DNA from: an uncultured Bacilli bacterium
Lineage (GTDB): Bacteria; Bacillota_I; Bacilli_A; RF39; UBA660
Direction of reading: 5' to 3'
DNA: 64,000 bases
Assembly (NCBI GenBank): GCA_944329375.1
Contig: CALVIB010000001.1
Coordinates: forward strand, 1-64,000
Shown here: one piece after another, positions 34,485-42,950 of the stretch
How positions within the stretch are numbered: position 1 is the first letter of the stretch
Layout: every line of letters begins with the position of its first letter
Notes under the pieces: model-generated
Seen by the model: only the letters and a program-made list of their open reading frames with translations
Database searches by the model: none
Told to the model about the DNA's origin: nothing
Made by a program: the position numbers and the translations under genes

Positions 34485-35963
34485 GTGAAAGTTTATATAA
34501 AAAAAGAAAATAGGTTTCCAATTCCTATAAGAATAATAATAATCATCATTTTTTTATCATTTTCTATTGGTATATTTATTGCTTTTTTAAAAAGTGAGAA
34601 ATCTTTTATCGATGCGCTATCTTCGTTTGGAATCGAATTACTGTTTGCCATTATATTTTTGGTATTTAGTATATATTTCATTTATGCTTTAATAAAAAAA
34701 CCTAAAAGTTATAAAGCCAAATTAGTTAATAAGATTGTTGAGACATATAATGGTAAGCAAATAACCAATATGCAATTTAAAACAGAAAAAGAAAAAGAAC
34801 AAGAGGAAGATTTTATACCTTCTATATATAATTGTTATACAATTGGAGAAAATAATTTAATTGTAGGAAATTATTACTCATTAAAAATTAAAGAATTTAA
34901 TTGGGAACCTAAATTTGTAGAAGAAATTAATAATTCTTATGAAAATTCTAAAAATAAAGTTACAACTAAAGTTCCTAACATGAATATGTCTCCAGTATTT
35001 TTTTCTTTAGGATTAATTTTTAGTGGATTGATACTTCTTTGTCTTTTAGGAATAATAATTTATCCACAATATATAATTACTTATATAATATTTGGAACTT
35101 TTTGTGTTGTAGCATTATTTAAGACATTTGATGCAAACAAAACTTGGAAAGTTGATAATAATATTGCTCAAAGTGAAAAAGATTTAAGCTTGAAATTAGA
35201 AAAAATAAAACCTATAAATAATACTCAAAAAAAAGTAGGCAACATAGTAATTAAACAGTTATTCATTCTTTTATTAATATTTCCTATATTATGGTTTATA
35301 ATGATAATAGATGTCCCAAAAGAATCATTTATGACTATATTTTCATTGATTTTATTTATTGAATTGCCAACAATTGTAATGATTTTATACAATATAGGCT
35401 ATGATGAAAGGTTGATTAGAAAACATAAAATTAATATTTCGGAAAATATTACCATAGATAATATAAAGCATTTTAATATATTTAGACCAACAAATAACGT
35501 TACTTTTAGTCAATATTTTATAGTTGACCAAAATAATAACTTAATATTTAAAATAAAACAAAGTAATTTGATAGGAAATAAATTTGTTATATGTAATCCT
35601 CAAAATACAAAAGTAGGAGAAATAAAAATAGAGTTATTTAGTTTAACTAATGAATTTATTATAAAAATAATAAATGAAAAGCCATTTATTATTCGGTCTA
35701 AAATGCAGTTACATTCAAATTACCAAATTATAGGTCGTGATTACTATGTTAAAGGTGATACTCATTTAATCAGAAATATAATTTGTGATAATAAAGAAAA
35801 TGAAATTGCATATCTATCTGCTGCCCAAACACATAATAATTGGTACAGGTTAGGTCATGCAGAAGTTATTTTAAATGACAATGTAAATAATAGTATTGAT
35901 ATTATTATTACATCATTATGCATTACAATGGGAAATTTTCAAAGATTTTATAGAAATAGATAA
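34485..35963 (+). CDS. membrane protein with a tubby/LURP-like C-terminal region
   Basis: A 492-residue protein I cannot assign firmly. Paired hydrophobic helices occur near residues 15-70, 165-215 and 255-310. The last 160 residues are a beta-rich soluble region with repeated strands (QYFIVDQNNNLIFKIKQSN, VGEIKIELFSLTNEFII, YQIIGRDYYVKGD) of the type seen in tubby C-like/LURP-one-related domains, a resemblance, not a proven match. GTG 34485 is chosen because GAGAGG lies 8 bases before it. It is monocistronic with its own promoter and terminator. Confidence 0.6.
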   Translation: MKVYIKKENRFPIPIRIIIIIIFLSFSIGIFIAFLKSEKSFIDALSSFGIELLFAIIFLVFSIYFIYALIKKPKSYKAKLVNKIVETYNGKQITNMQFKTEKEKEQEEDFIPSIYNCYTIGENNLIVGNYYSLKIKEFNWEPKFVEEINNSYENSKNKVTTKVPNMNMSPVFFSLGLIFSGLILLCLLGIIIYPQYIITYIIFGTFCVVALFKTFDANKTWKVDNNIAQSEKDLSLKLEKIKPINNTQKKVGNIVIKQLFILLLIFPILWFIMIIDVPKESFMTIFSLILFIELPTIVMILYNIGYDERLIRKHKINISENITIDNIKHFNIFRPTNNVTFSQYFIVDQNNNLIFKIKQSNLIGNKFVICNPQNTKVGEIKIELFSLTNEFIIKIINEKPFIIRSKMQLHSNYQIIGRDYYVKGDTHLIRNIICDNKENEIAYLSAAQTHNNWYRLGHAEVILNDNVNNSIDIIITSLCITMGNFQRFYRNR

Positions 35964-36022
35964 ATATATCTTAAAAAGAATTTATAACAAAAATGTAAGT
36001 AATAAAATCCATAATTTTAATG

Positions 36023-36051
36023 AATATATTCTTATATGAATATATTTTTTT
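36023..36051 (+). terminator. AT-only terminator after the 34485 gene
   Basis: AATATATTC and GAATATATT form perfect 9-base arms followed by T6. Confidence 0.65.
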
Positions 36052-36090
36052 GAATATTTAACTCTTTTTCTCTGACCACCTAATTTAAAG

Positions 36091-36119
36091 TTGAAATGAC
36101 ACTAAAAGCATGCTATAAT
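36091..36119 (+). promoter_or_regulatory. promoter of the 36137-mutM-pyk genes
   Basis: TTGAAA (36091-36096), 17 bases, TATAAT (36114-36119) preceded by TGC: close to an ideal extended promoter. Confidence 0.75.
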
Positions 36120-36136
36120 TAATTAGGTGATTTTTT

Positions 36137-36349
36137 TTGAACATTAATGTAAAACAAGTTTTACTATTTATTTTAGGGATAATTATCTTATTTTTTTTAG
36201 CTCATATTTTTTTATATATCTTACTATTTATAGCTATATGCTGGATAATATATATGATATATAAAGCCATAAAACCATATATTAAAAATAGAAAACCTAA
36301 AGCCAAAAATGGTAAGATAATTATTGAAGCTAAATACAAAGAGAAGTAG
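36137..36349 (+). CDS. small membrane protein
   Basis: A 70-residue protein with one or two adjoining hydrophobic helices (residues 7-45) and a Lys-rich cytoplasmic tail (KPKAKNGKIIIEAKYKEK). The start is TTG 36137 after AGGTGA; the spacer and the start codon together form a T8 tract. The function is unknown. It ends 8 bases before mutM, so the two are cotranscribed. Confidence 0.65.
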   Translation: MNINVKQVLLFILGIIILFFLAHIFLYILLFIAICWIIYMIYKAIKPYIKNRKPKAKNGKIIIEAKYKEK

Positions 36350-36357
36350 GTGGTAGT

Positions 36358-37173
36358 ATGCCTGAATTACCAGAAGTAGAAACTGTCAAAAAAACTTTAA
36401 TCAAAGAAGTCAAAGGTAAAAAAATATTATCCGCAAGTATCTACTGGGATAATATCATTGCTTACCCATCCGTTAAGAAATTTGAAAAACAAATTCAAAA
36501 CCAAATAATTCACGACATCAAAAGGAGAGGTAAGTGGTTAATGTTTGAACTAGATAGTTACTATTTATTATCACATCTTAGAATGGAAGGCAAATATTAC
36601 ATAAGAAACAATACTGACCCTAAAGAAAAGCACCAGCACGTTATATTCCATTTTTCAGATAATACTGACTTAAGATATAATGACACAAGGAAATTTGGAA
36701 AAATGTATTTATTAAAAAAAGAAGATGCTTTTAACCAAAAACCATTAAATGAATTAGGGTTAGAACCATGGGACAAAAATTTAACCAAAGAATATTTAAA
36801 ACAAAAATTTCACAAAAAACCGATTAAAACCGAACTTTTAGACCAAACTATAATTGTTGGTATCGGAAATATTTATGCCGATGAAATTCTCTTTTTATCT
36901 AAAATAAATCCTAAAACTATCGCATCAAATTTAACAGAAAAAGACTTACAAAATATTATAAATTTTACAAAAAAAGTTCTAGAAAAAGCCATCGAAAAAG
37001 GTGGAACAACAATCAAAAGTTATGAATCCAGTGAAGGAGTACATGGAAAATTTCAAACAGATTTACTTGTTCATACCAAAAAGGAGTGTCCTATTTGCCA
37101 TTCAAAAATAACTAAAATAAATGTTGGCGGACGAGGAACTTATTATTGTGAAAAATGTCAAAAGGAGAGGTAA
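36358..37173 (+). CDS. mutM: formamidopyrimidine-DNA glycosylase
   Basis: Base-excision repair glycosylase/AP lyase for oxidised purines. The N-terminal catalytic Pro is in MPELPEVETV (Pro after Met removal, Glu next), with the helix-2-turn-helix motif (IVGIGNIYADEILF) and the C-terminal zinc finger (CPIC...CEKC). Length 271 is typical. GTAGGTGGT precedes the ATG. pyk starts 3 bases after its stop. Confidence 0.95.
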   Translation: MPELPEVETVKKTLIKEVKGKKILSASIYWDNIIAYPSVKKFEKQIQNQIIHDIKRRGKWLMFELDSYYLLSHLRMEGKYYIRNNTDPKEKHQHVIFHFSDNTDLRYNDTRKFGKMYLLKKEDAFNQKPLNELGLEPWDKNLTKEYLKQKFHKKPIKTELLDQTIIVGIGNIYADEILFLSKINPKTIASNLTEKDLQNIINFTKKVLEKAIEKGGTTIKSYESSEGVHGKFQTDLLVHTKKECPICHSKITKINVGGRGTYYCEKCQKER

Positions 37174-37176
37174 AAC

Positions 37177-38586
37177 ATGAAAAAAACAAAAATAATTTGT
37201 TCAATTGGTCCAAGTAGTGCCAAATATGAAACATTTAAACAAATGGTATTAAACGGCATGAATGTAGCTAGAATTAACTTCTCTCATGCCACAGAAGAAG
37301 AAAAAACAACAGCCTTAAACCTAGTTAAAAAAGCTAACGAGGATTTAGGCTCATATATAGCAGTCTTATTTGATACTAAAGGACCAGATTTCCGTACAGG
37401 AAATATGACTAACGACCAAATAAACTTAGTCGAAGGAAAAACCATCAAAATAGTTAAAGATGATATCTTAGGAACTGAAGAAGCTATCACTGTAAACTAT
37501 AAAGATGCTTTAGATGGCATCGAAGTAGGTAGTATTATATTACTTGAAGATGGATTAATGAAATTAGAAGTAATAGAAAAATTAGATAATGGACTTAACT
37601 GTAAAATAATTGATGGTGGAGTACTTGGAAGTAGAAAAAGTGTCAACGTACCAGGTGTTCATTTAAATATGCCATTCATAAGTGAGCAAGATAAAGAAGA
37701 TATTATCTATGCTTGTGAGCACGATGGCGATTACTTAGCTTTATCATTTGTAAGCTCAAAAGAAGATGTTTTAGCAGCTAGAGAAATATTAAAACAGCAA
37801 GGTAGAGAAGATATGCAGATAATCTCTAAAGTAGAAAGTCATAGAGCTATCAAAAACATCGATGAAATTATTGAAGTAAGTGATGGCGTTATGGTAGCTA
37901 GAGGAGATTTAGGTGTAGAAGTACCTATGAATAAACTTCCAGTATTACAAAAAGAAATTATTGAAAAATGCCGTAAAAAAGGCCGTACAGTTATAGTAGC
38001 AACCGAGATGCTTGCATCTATGTACACCAGTAGCCGACCAACACGTGCTGAAATATCAGATGTTGCTAACGCTGTATTAGATGGTACTGATGCTGTTATG
38101 TTATCAGGCGAAACAACTATCGGTAAACATCCAGCAGATGCTGTAAAATATATGGCTGAAACATGTGAAGAAGCTGAAAGATATTATGACTATGCTAATC
38201 AAAAATCATATGCTAAAGAAAATAATATCCCATCAGCTATTGCTCATAATGTTGTAGAAAGTGCCAATCTATTAAACGTTAAATTAATCATTGCTGCAAC
38301 AACTAGTGGTTATAGTGCTAAAAAAATTAGTACATTAAAACCAAAATCATTAATTGCGGCTGCTTGTCCAGATGCTAAAGTAGCTAAAGCTCTCGCACTC
38401 AATTATGGTGTTTATCCAATTATAGTTGGTTACTATAATACAATCGATGAATTAATGGAATATTGCAAGAAAGAAGCAACCAAAGTAATGAATTTAGAAA
38501 AAGGCGACATCGTAATCGTTACAGGTGGTTTCCCAAGAATGCATGAAGTAAAAACAACTAACTTCTTAAAAATTGATACAATTTAA
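37177..38586 (+). CDS. pyk: pyruvate kinase
   Basis: Last step of glycolysis, phosphoenolpyruvate plus ADP to pyruvate plus ATP; 469 residues. Present are KIICSIGPSS, the ARINFSH segment, DTKGPDFRTG, the catalytic Lys region IISKVES, MVARGDLGVEVP and ATEMLASM, then the C-terminal allosteric domain (TTSGYSAKKIS). The extra PEP-utilising domain found in some Bacilli is absent. AAAGGAGAGG precedes the ATG. Confidence 0.96.
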   Translation: MKKTKIICSIGPSSAKYETFKQMVLNGMNVARINFSHATEEEKTTALNLVKKANEDLGSYIAVLFDTKGPDFRTGNMTNDQINLVEGKTIKIVKDDILGTEEAITVNYKDALDGIEVGSIILLEDGLMKLEVIEKLDNGLNCKIIDGGVLGSRKSVNVPGVHLNMPFISEQDKEDIIYACEHDGDYLALSFVSSKEDVLAAREILKQQGREDMQIISKVESHRAIKNIDEIIEVSDGVMVARGDLGVEVPMNKLPVLQKEIIEKCRKKGRTVIVATEMLASMYTSSRPTRAEISDVANAVLDGTDAVMLSGETTIGKHPADAVKYMAETCEEAERYYDYANQKSYAKENNIPSAIAHNVVESANLLNVKLIIAATTSGYSAKKISTLKPKSLIAAACPDAKVAKALALNYGVYPIIVGYYNTIDELMEYCKKEATKVMNLEKGDIVIVTGGFPRMHEVKTTNFLKIDTI

Positions 38587-38644
38587 AAGATGGCTAGAAG
38601 ATTATAGGCTTGTGCTTATATTCCTCTAAAAAACCATCTTTTTT
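38585..38644. terminator. long-loop bidirectional terminator between pyk and tmcAL
   Basis: AAAAGATGG (38585-38593) pairs with CCATCTTTT (38634-38642) across about 40 bases that include the last codons of tmcAL; T run on both outer sides. Confidence 0.6.
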
Positions 38645-39700
38645 CATATTGTAAATATTAGAAACTCTGTTTTCAATACGCATCATTTCAAAAGAATTAT
38701 CATACTTAGTTAAAATAGGTAATTCACTAGTTTTTTTAATACTATTTAAATACTTTCTACCTTTTTCATTAAATCCTAAAACCCTAATATATTGAATATC
38801 TATGCACCTCCTAGCTTCTTCCTTAGTAAAAGAACATAAAATGTGTAGAAACATTCTTTTAAGTTTATTGTAAGTATATCTTTTAGACTTTACTATATTA
38901 ATTAGTTCATCTATATTATTTGCTTTTAAAATCTCTTTCTTAATTTTATTTTCAATACCTTCATCAACTGTTTGATAAATACTTAAATCCTCAGTACTTA
39001 AAATTTTATATTTAAGTAAATCAAAATAATCGTCAAAAAAATGTAAATCATTTAAACTCTCATAACTTTCCTTAGGCACATTTTTTCTAACATCTATGCC
39101 TTCTTTCAAAGCCTTTCTAATACTAGTCGCACTAGAAATATTTTCTAAATCTAAACTGTGATAATCATTAGTTCTTTTAATAACTTTAATCTCTACATTC
39201 TTTAAATTTCTAATATAACCAATTCCAAGTAAGTCATTAGGATTATTCTCTAAGACAATATCAAAATCCTTTAAAGCCTTAGCTAAACTAGTAGGGTAGT
39301 TAAAACCTTTGTTTAAATAATCTTTAATTTTATCATTGTATTCTTTACTTTCCTGTACTTTAACTATTTTTCTAAGTTTATCTATATCCGCACTTTCACT
39401 ACCAAAAACAAAAGCATCTACTTTTAAAGCATTTAAAATATCCGCACTACCTTTAGTAAAAATATCTGCCGCCTGCGTACCAAAAGTAAAAGGAAGCTCT
39501 ATAACTAAATCGACATAATTTAAAGCAACCTTTGTCTTTTCCCATTTATCTATTAAACTAAAATCTCCTCTTTGCGTAAAATCTCCATTAATAACGGCAA
39601 TAACCACATAATCAGGATATAATTCTTTTACCTTTTTTATATGATATAAATGCCCATTATGAAAGGGATTATATTCACAAATAATACCAACACTCTTCAT
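38594..39700 (-). CDS. tmcAL: tRNA(Met) cytidine acetate ligase TmcAL
   Basis: YlbM/TmcAL makes acetyl-adenylate and transfers acetate to the wobble cytidine of elongator tRNA-Met. The nucleotidyltransferase fold is shown by GIICEYNPFHNGHLYHIKK (HxGH) near the N-terminus, then INGDFTQRGDFSLIDKW, FVFGSESAD and ISSATSIRKALKEG (the ISxTxIR-type motif). Length 368 is a little short. ATG 39700 is chosen for GAGGTGG upstream; an earlier in-frame ATG at 39724 has none. Confidence 0.93.
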   Translation of the reverse strand: MKSVGIICEYNPFHNGHLYHIKKVKELYPDYVVIAVINGDFTQRGDFSLIDKWEKTKVALNYVDLVIELPFTFGTQAADIFTKGSADILNALKVDAFVFGSESADIDKLRKIVKVQESKEYNDKIKDYLNKGFNYPTSLAKALKDFDIVLENNPNDLLGIGYIRNLKNVEIKVIKRTNDYHSLDLENISSATSIRKALKEGIDVRKNVPKESYESLNDLHFFDDYFDLLKYKILSTEDLSIYQTVDEGIENKIKKEILKANNIDELINIVKSKRYTYNKLKRMFLHILCSFTKEEARRCIDIQYIRVLGFNEKGRKYLNSIKKTSELPILTKYDNSFEMMRIENRVSNIYNMKKDGFLEEYKHKPIIF

Positions 39701-39935
39701 AATATCCACCTCAAAATATATCACAAAATAATTTACTTAAATAAAAATACCAAAATAATAAAAAAATTTAATCTTTTATAATAATCTAAATATAAAAATC
39801 CAATTCATTAATGATTTAAATAATCTTTACATCGATTAAAATGATTTTTTAATTACATACATAATAACATATTTTAAAGATAATTGTAAACAAATGCATA
39901 AACTTTGTGTTAACTAAAAATAACAAATAATATTA

Positions 39936-39964
39936 TTGACACTAATCTATAAAGAAAGTATAAT
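39936..39964 (+). promoter_or_regulatory. consensus sigma-A promoter of the pilin-like gene
   Basis: Perfect TTGACA (39936-39941), 17 bases, perfect TATAAT (39959-39964). This is the strongest sigma-A match in the window. The 39701-39935 stretch before it is AT-rich; I see no gene in it. Confidence 0.85.
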
Positions 39965-39981
39965 TTAAACAAGGTGATAGT

Positions 39982-40356
39982 ATGAATAATAAAGCCTTCA
40001 CACTTGCTGAATTATTAGTTATTATTGTTATATTGAGCGTATTAGCAATCATAACAGTACCTACAATAATTGATGTTATAAATAGTTCAAAAAAACAAAC
40101 TTTAGATGAACAAAAAAGAATTATTATTGATGCGGCTAATCGCTGGGGAACAGATAATACGAAAAAACTACCAACTACAAGTTGTGATTTAACAATAGAT
40201 TTTTTAAAAAAAGAAGGTTATTTAGATAGTGAAAACGAAGTTGTTGACCCAATGACAAATAAAAAAATGACAGGCTGTGTTAGAATAACTTTAGATAGTG
40301 CAAATAATCAATATAATTATAAATATATAGAAAAATGTAGTAGTTTATGTAATTAG
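39982..40356 (+). CDS. type IV pilin-like protein
   Basis: A 124-residue protein with a prepilin N-terminus: MNNK then AFTLAELLVIIVILSVLAII (short positive leader, +5 Glu, hydrophobic helix), with Ala where the cleavage site usually has Gly. The C-terminal part has four cysteines (CDL, GCVR, KCSSLC) that may form disulfides. No prepilin peptidase or pilus assembly genes are in the window. It could be a ComG-type pseudopilin or surface protein. Confidence 0.8.
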   Translation: MNNKAFTLAELLVIIVILSVLAIITVPTIIDVINSSKKQTLDEQKRIIIDAANRWGTDNTKKLPTTSCDLTIDFLKKEGYLDSENEVVDPMTNKKMTGCVRITLDSANNQYNYKYIEKCSSLCN

Positions 40357-40380
40357 AAAGAGTAAAATCTTTCTTTTTTT
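40355..40380 (+). terminator. terminator after the pilin-like gene
   Basis: AGAAAGA / TCTTTCT stem over a 7-base loop with a long T run. Confidence 0.8.
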
Positions 40381-40396
40381 CTAATAACTTTCATTG

Positions 40397-40413
40397 TTCG
40401 ACAAGATTCGACA
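40397..40413 (-). promoter_or_regulatory. two tandem Spo0A-type boxes before the histidine kinase
   Basis: On the minus strand TGTCGAA occurs twice (40397-40403 and 40407-40413), exactly 10 bases apart, so both face the same side of the helix. The first is CTTGTCGAA, 8 of 9 to the Spo0A consensus TTTGTCRAA. A partial copy (TGTCGG) lies at 40433. The boxes overlap where the -35 for a TAAAAT -10 (40424-40429) would be, as in Spo0A-activated promoters. CGACATTA/TAATGTCG also forms a dyad here. Confidence 0.55.
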
Positions 40414-40446
40414 TTAATATTTTGTAAAATAATGTCGGTGATATAA

Positions 40447-41688
40447 ATGGAAATATTTGATAATATAATTTTAAATATAATAGTAATTAGTCTCCCTATA
40501 ACAATTTATTTACTATATTTAGCTTATACAAAAACATTTAACTGTCAAGAAAATGAATTACTAAAAATTGTTACTATCTTTTCAATACTATATCTGATTG
40601 TAAAATATGGTAAACCGTTATATCAAAACTTACCATTAATAATTATAAATGTACCCTTAATACTTGCTTATATAAAAAAATCAAAAATTTCAATAATAAT
40701 AACTTCCATAATTGCAGTAGTATATTATTATAACTTTTATCAAAATCTCATAGGAATAATAATATTTGAATATATTTTATATTTTATAATTGCTTTAAAA
40801 ACATTAAAAACACAAAAAATATATTTATTTATATTAATTTTCTCTATAATTAAAACAGTAAATTCAATAATTTTATTCATTTACTCAAATAACATATCTC
40901 TACATTATATTGTTGAAATATTAATAGAAGGATTATTTTTATATATAACTATGACAAGTATTTATTATTTTTTAAGTAAAACAGAAGAAGTATTAAAACT
41001 TCATATGAATATAAAAGAAATTAAACAAAATGAACAAATTCATACTTCATTATTTCAAATAACCCATGAAATAAAAAATCCAATTGCCGTATGTAAAGGA
41101 TATTTAGATATGTTTGATAAAGATAACCCAAAACATTTTCAAAAATATATACCAATATTAAAAGAAGAAATAAATAGAACCTTACTACTTCTAGAAGACT
41201 TCTTGGCTATGAATAAAGTAAAAATAAATAAAGATATTATTGATATTAATTTACTAATTGAAGAAGTAATACAAAATATAAATATGCTGTGTAAAAAAAA
41301 TAACATTAAATTAACTTCTAAACTTATCGATGATGATATATATATAAATGCAGATTATAATAGATTAACTCAAGTTTTTATCAATATTTTAAAAAATAGT
41401 GTTGAAGCAATTCCTAAAAACAAAGAAGGAATCATATCTATAAATGAAAAACTAAAAAATAATCAAATTATAATTACTATCAAGGATAATGGAGAAGGAA
41501 TGAATAAAGAAGTGCTAGATAAAATAAAAGAACCTTTTTATACGACAAAATCAAAAGGAACAGGTTTAGGTGTTTCATTATCAAATCAAATAATTAAAGC
41601 TCATGAAGGAGCACTAAATTATGAATCTAAAGAAAAAGAATATACAAAAGTTATTATAACCTTACCAGTAAAAAATAAAACAGCTTAA
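40447..41688 (+). CDS. membrane sensor histidine kinase, sporulation-kinase-like
   Basis: A 413-residue orphan kinase. About six hydrophobic helices (residues 5-180) without a large outer loop form the sensor. The catalytic part has HisKA (FQITHEIKNPIAVCKGYLDM, His207), the N box (INILKNSVEAI), DNGEGM and TTKSKGTGLGVSLS. The layout and HEIKNP box resemble B. subtilis KinB/KinC-type kinases that feed the Spo0A phosphorelay. No response regulator is adjacent. The upstream Spo0A-type boxes suggest a feedback loop. GGTGATATAA precedes ATG. Confidence 0.85.
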   Translation: MEIFDNIILNIIVISLPITIYLLYLAYTKTFNCQENELLKIVTIFSILYLIVKYGKPLYQNLPLIIINVPLILAYIKKSKISIIITSIIAVVYYYNFYQNLIGIIIFEYILYFIIALKTLKTQKIYLFILIFSIIKTVNSIILFIYSNNISLHYIVEILIEGLFLYITMTSIYYFLSKTEEVLKLHMNIKEIKQNEQIHTSLFQITHEIKNPIAVCKGYLDMFDKDNPKHFQKYIPILKEEINRTLLLLEDFLAMNKVKINKDIIDINLLIEEVIQNINMLCKKNNIKLTSKLIDDDIYINADYNRLTQVFINILKNSVEAIPKNKEGIISINEKLKNNQIIITIKDNGEGMNKEVLDKIKEPFYTTKSKGTGLGVSLSNQIIKAHEGALNYESKEKEYTKVIITLPVKNKTA

Positions 41689-41909
41689 TTTGTTTTATTT
41701 TTAGGATAAGGTTTTTTCTCATTTGTCATACATAAAATGTAATCAATACTAGTATTATAATAAATTGAAAGTTTTTTCAAAATATTTGTTGGGATATCAT
41801 TCGTTTCCGTTTCATACTGAGAATATCCAGTTTGAGACATTCCTAATATTTTCGCAATATCTTTTTGTAATAAATCTCGATCTTCTCTTAAATCTCTTAA
41901 TCTATTCAT
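41685..41909 (-). CDS. XRE-family transcriptional regulator
   Basis: A 74-residue Cro/C1-type helix-turn-helix protein: LLQKDIAKILGMSQTGYSQYE is the HTH with recognition helix SQTGYSQYE. It has no extra sensing domain. ATG 41909 is chosen for the GGTGG 5 bases upstream. It is divergent from the surface protein at 42016, and three related dyads lie between them, so it probably controls itself and that gene. Its end overlaps the kinase gene end by 4 bases. Confidence 0.9.
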   Translation of the reverse strand: MNRLRDLREDRDLLQKDIAKILGMSQTGYSQYETETNDIPTNILKKLSIYYNTSIDYILCMTNEKKPYPKNKTN

Positions 41910-41934
41910 AGTAACCACCGATTTGATTTTACAA

Positions 41935-42006
41935 TAACTTGTTTTAAGGTATTGATTGCTAACTTAAAATAGGTTATAATTAAATCAGATAACTTAAAAT
42001 AAGTTA
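41935..42006. promoter_or_regulatory. three operator-like dyads and the promoter of the 42016 gene
   Basis: TAACTTAAAATAGGTTA (41960-41976) and TAACTTAAAATAAGTTA (41990-42006) are 30 bases apart; a looser relative, TAACTTGTTTTAAGGTA, is at 41935-41951. Each is a dyad TAACTTA-N3-TAAGTTA or variant. A promoter TTGATT (41952-41957), 17 bases, TATAAT (41975-41980) is embedded: the second dyad covers its spacer and the third its start region. This arrangement fits repression by the adjacent XRE protein. Confidence 0.6.
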
Positions 42007-42015
42007 GAAGGTGGT

Positions 42016-42915
42016 ATGGTGAGAAGAAGATTAACTAGGAGAGAAAAAAGAAAAAGAAGTAAACAGTTAGTAATGATAATAAGTATATGCCTATTATTAG
42101 TAATAGGAGTAGGGTATGCAGCTTTTAGTACAACACTTACTTTAAAAGCAAAAGGTAATATAAAATGTGGTGGAACACTTGCTAAAGATTTATTGTTAAA
42201 AGAAGTGGTCACAAATGGAGATGGGTTATATAAAGATGAATATGAGCAAGGAAAATATTTTTATAGAGGAATTAATCCAAATAATTATATAACTTTTAAT
42301 AATGAAACATGGAGAATACTGTCATTAGAAGATGATGATACACTTAAAATAATTAAGAATGAAAGTGTAGGAACTAATATTTTTGATAGTGAAACTGAAG
42401 ATAATTGGACAAGGCCTGCAGAATTAAATACGTATTTAAATAGTGAATATTTAAATACGATTTCTGAAAACTATGATAAAATTATTAATCACGATTTTAG
42501 TGTTGGCGCAGTAGAATATTATAATAGTAATTTAAATCAACAAATAGAAGATGAAAAGAAAACTCTGTGGAATGGTAAAGTAGGATTAATTACAGCAAGT
42601 GAATATATTAAAGCTAATACAAATAAAGAACAATGTGGAAATTATAGTTTAATAACTGATAATTATTCATGCAGAACAACAAATTGGATATATATTTCCA
42701 TAGTGCCTCATAATGATAATATGTGGACTATGACAAGAGTAATACGTGGAAACAACTCAATTAAAGAAATTATTATATTTGGTACTGATGGTAGTTTTGC
42801 CACTTTTGTAAAAAATGATATGCCAGCAGTTGTTGTTCCAGTTTTATACCTATCAAAAGATACTAAATTATGTGGCAATGGCACAGAAGAAAATCAGTAT
42901 ACAATAGCAAACTAA
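42016..42915 (+). CDS. membrane-anchored surface protein (NYITFNNETWRI family)
   Basis: A 299-residue exported protein: very basic N-terminus, one hydrophobic helix (about 17-36), then GYAAFSTTLTLKAKG. The outer domain (residues 60-299) contains GDGLYKDEY, NPNNYITFNNETWRILS, a Trp-rich middle and the end VLYLSKDTKLCGNGTEENQY. The same domain occurs in the truncated gene at 17161. The domain looks beta-rich and may be a ligand-binding surface module. The function is unknown. AAGGTGG precedes ATG by 5 bases. Confidence 0.75.
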   Translation: MVRRRLTRREKRKRSKQLVMIISICLLLVIGVGYAAFSTTLTLKAKGNIKCGGTLAKDLLLKEVVTNGDGLYKDEYEQGKYFYRGINPNNYITFNNETWRILSLEDDDTLKIIKNESVGTNIFDSETEDNWTRPAELNTYLNSEYLNTISENYDKIINHDFSVGAVEYYNSNLNQQIEDEKKTLWNGKVGLITASEYIKANTNKEQCGNYSLITDNYSCRTTNWIYISIVPHNDNMWTMTRVIRGNNSIKEIIIFGTDGSFATFVKNDMPAVVVPVLYLSKDTKLCGNGTEENQYTIAN

Positions 42916-42950
42916 AAACCAGTTAAGAAATAAATCTTAGCTGGTTTTAG
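42914..42950. terminator. bidirectional terminator after the surface protein
   Basis: AAAACCAG (plus TTAAGA) pairs with (TCTTAG plus) CTGGTTTT; A and T flanks serve both converging genes. Confidence 0.75.
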
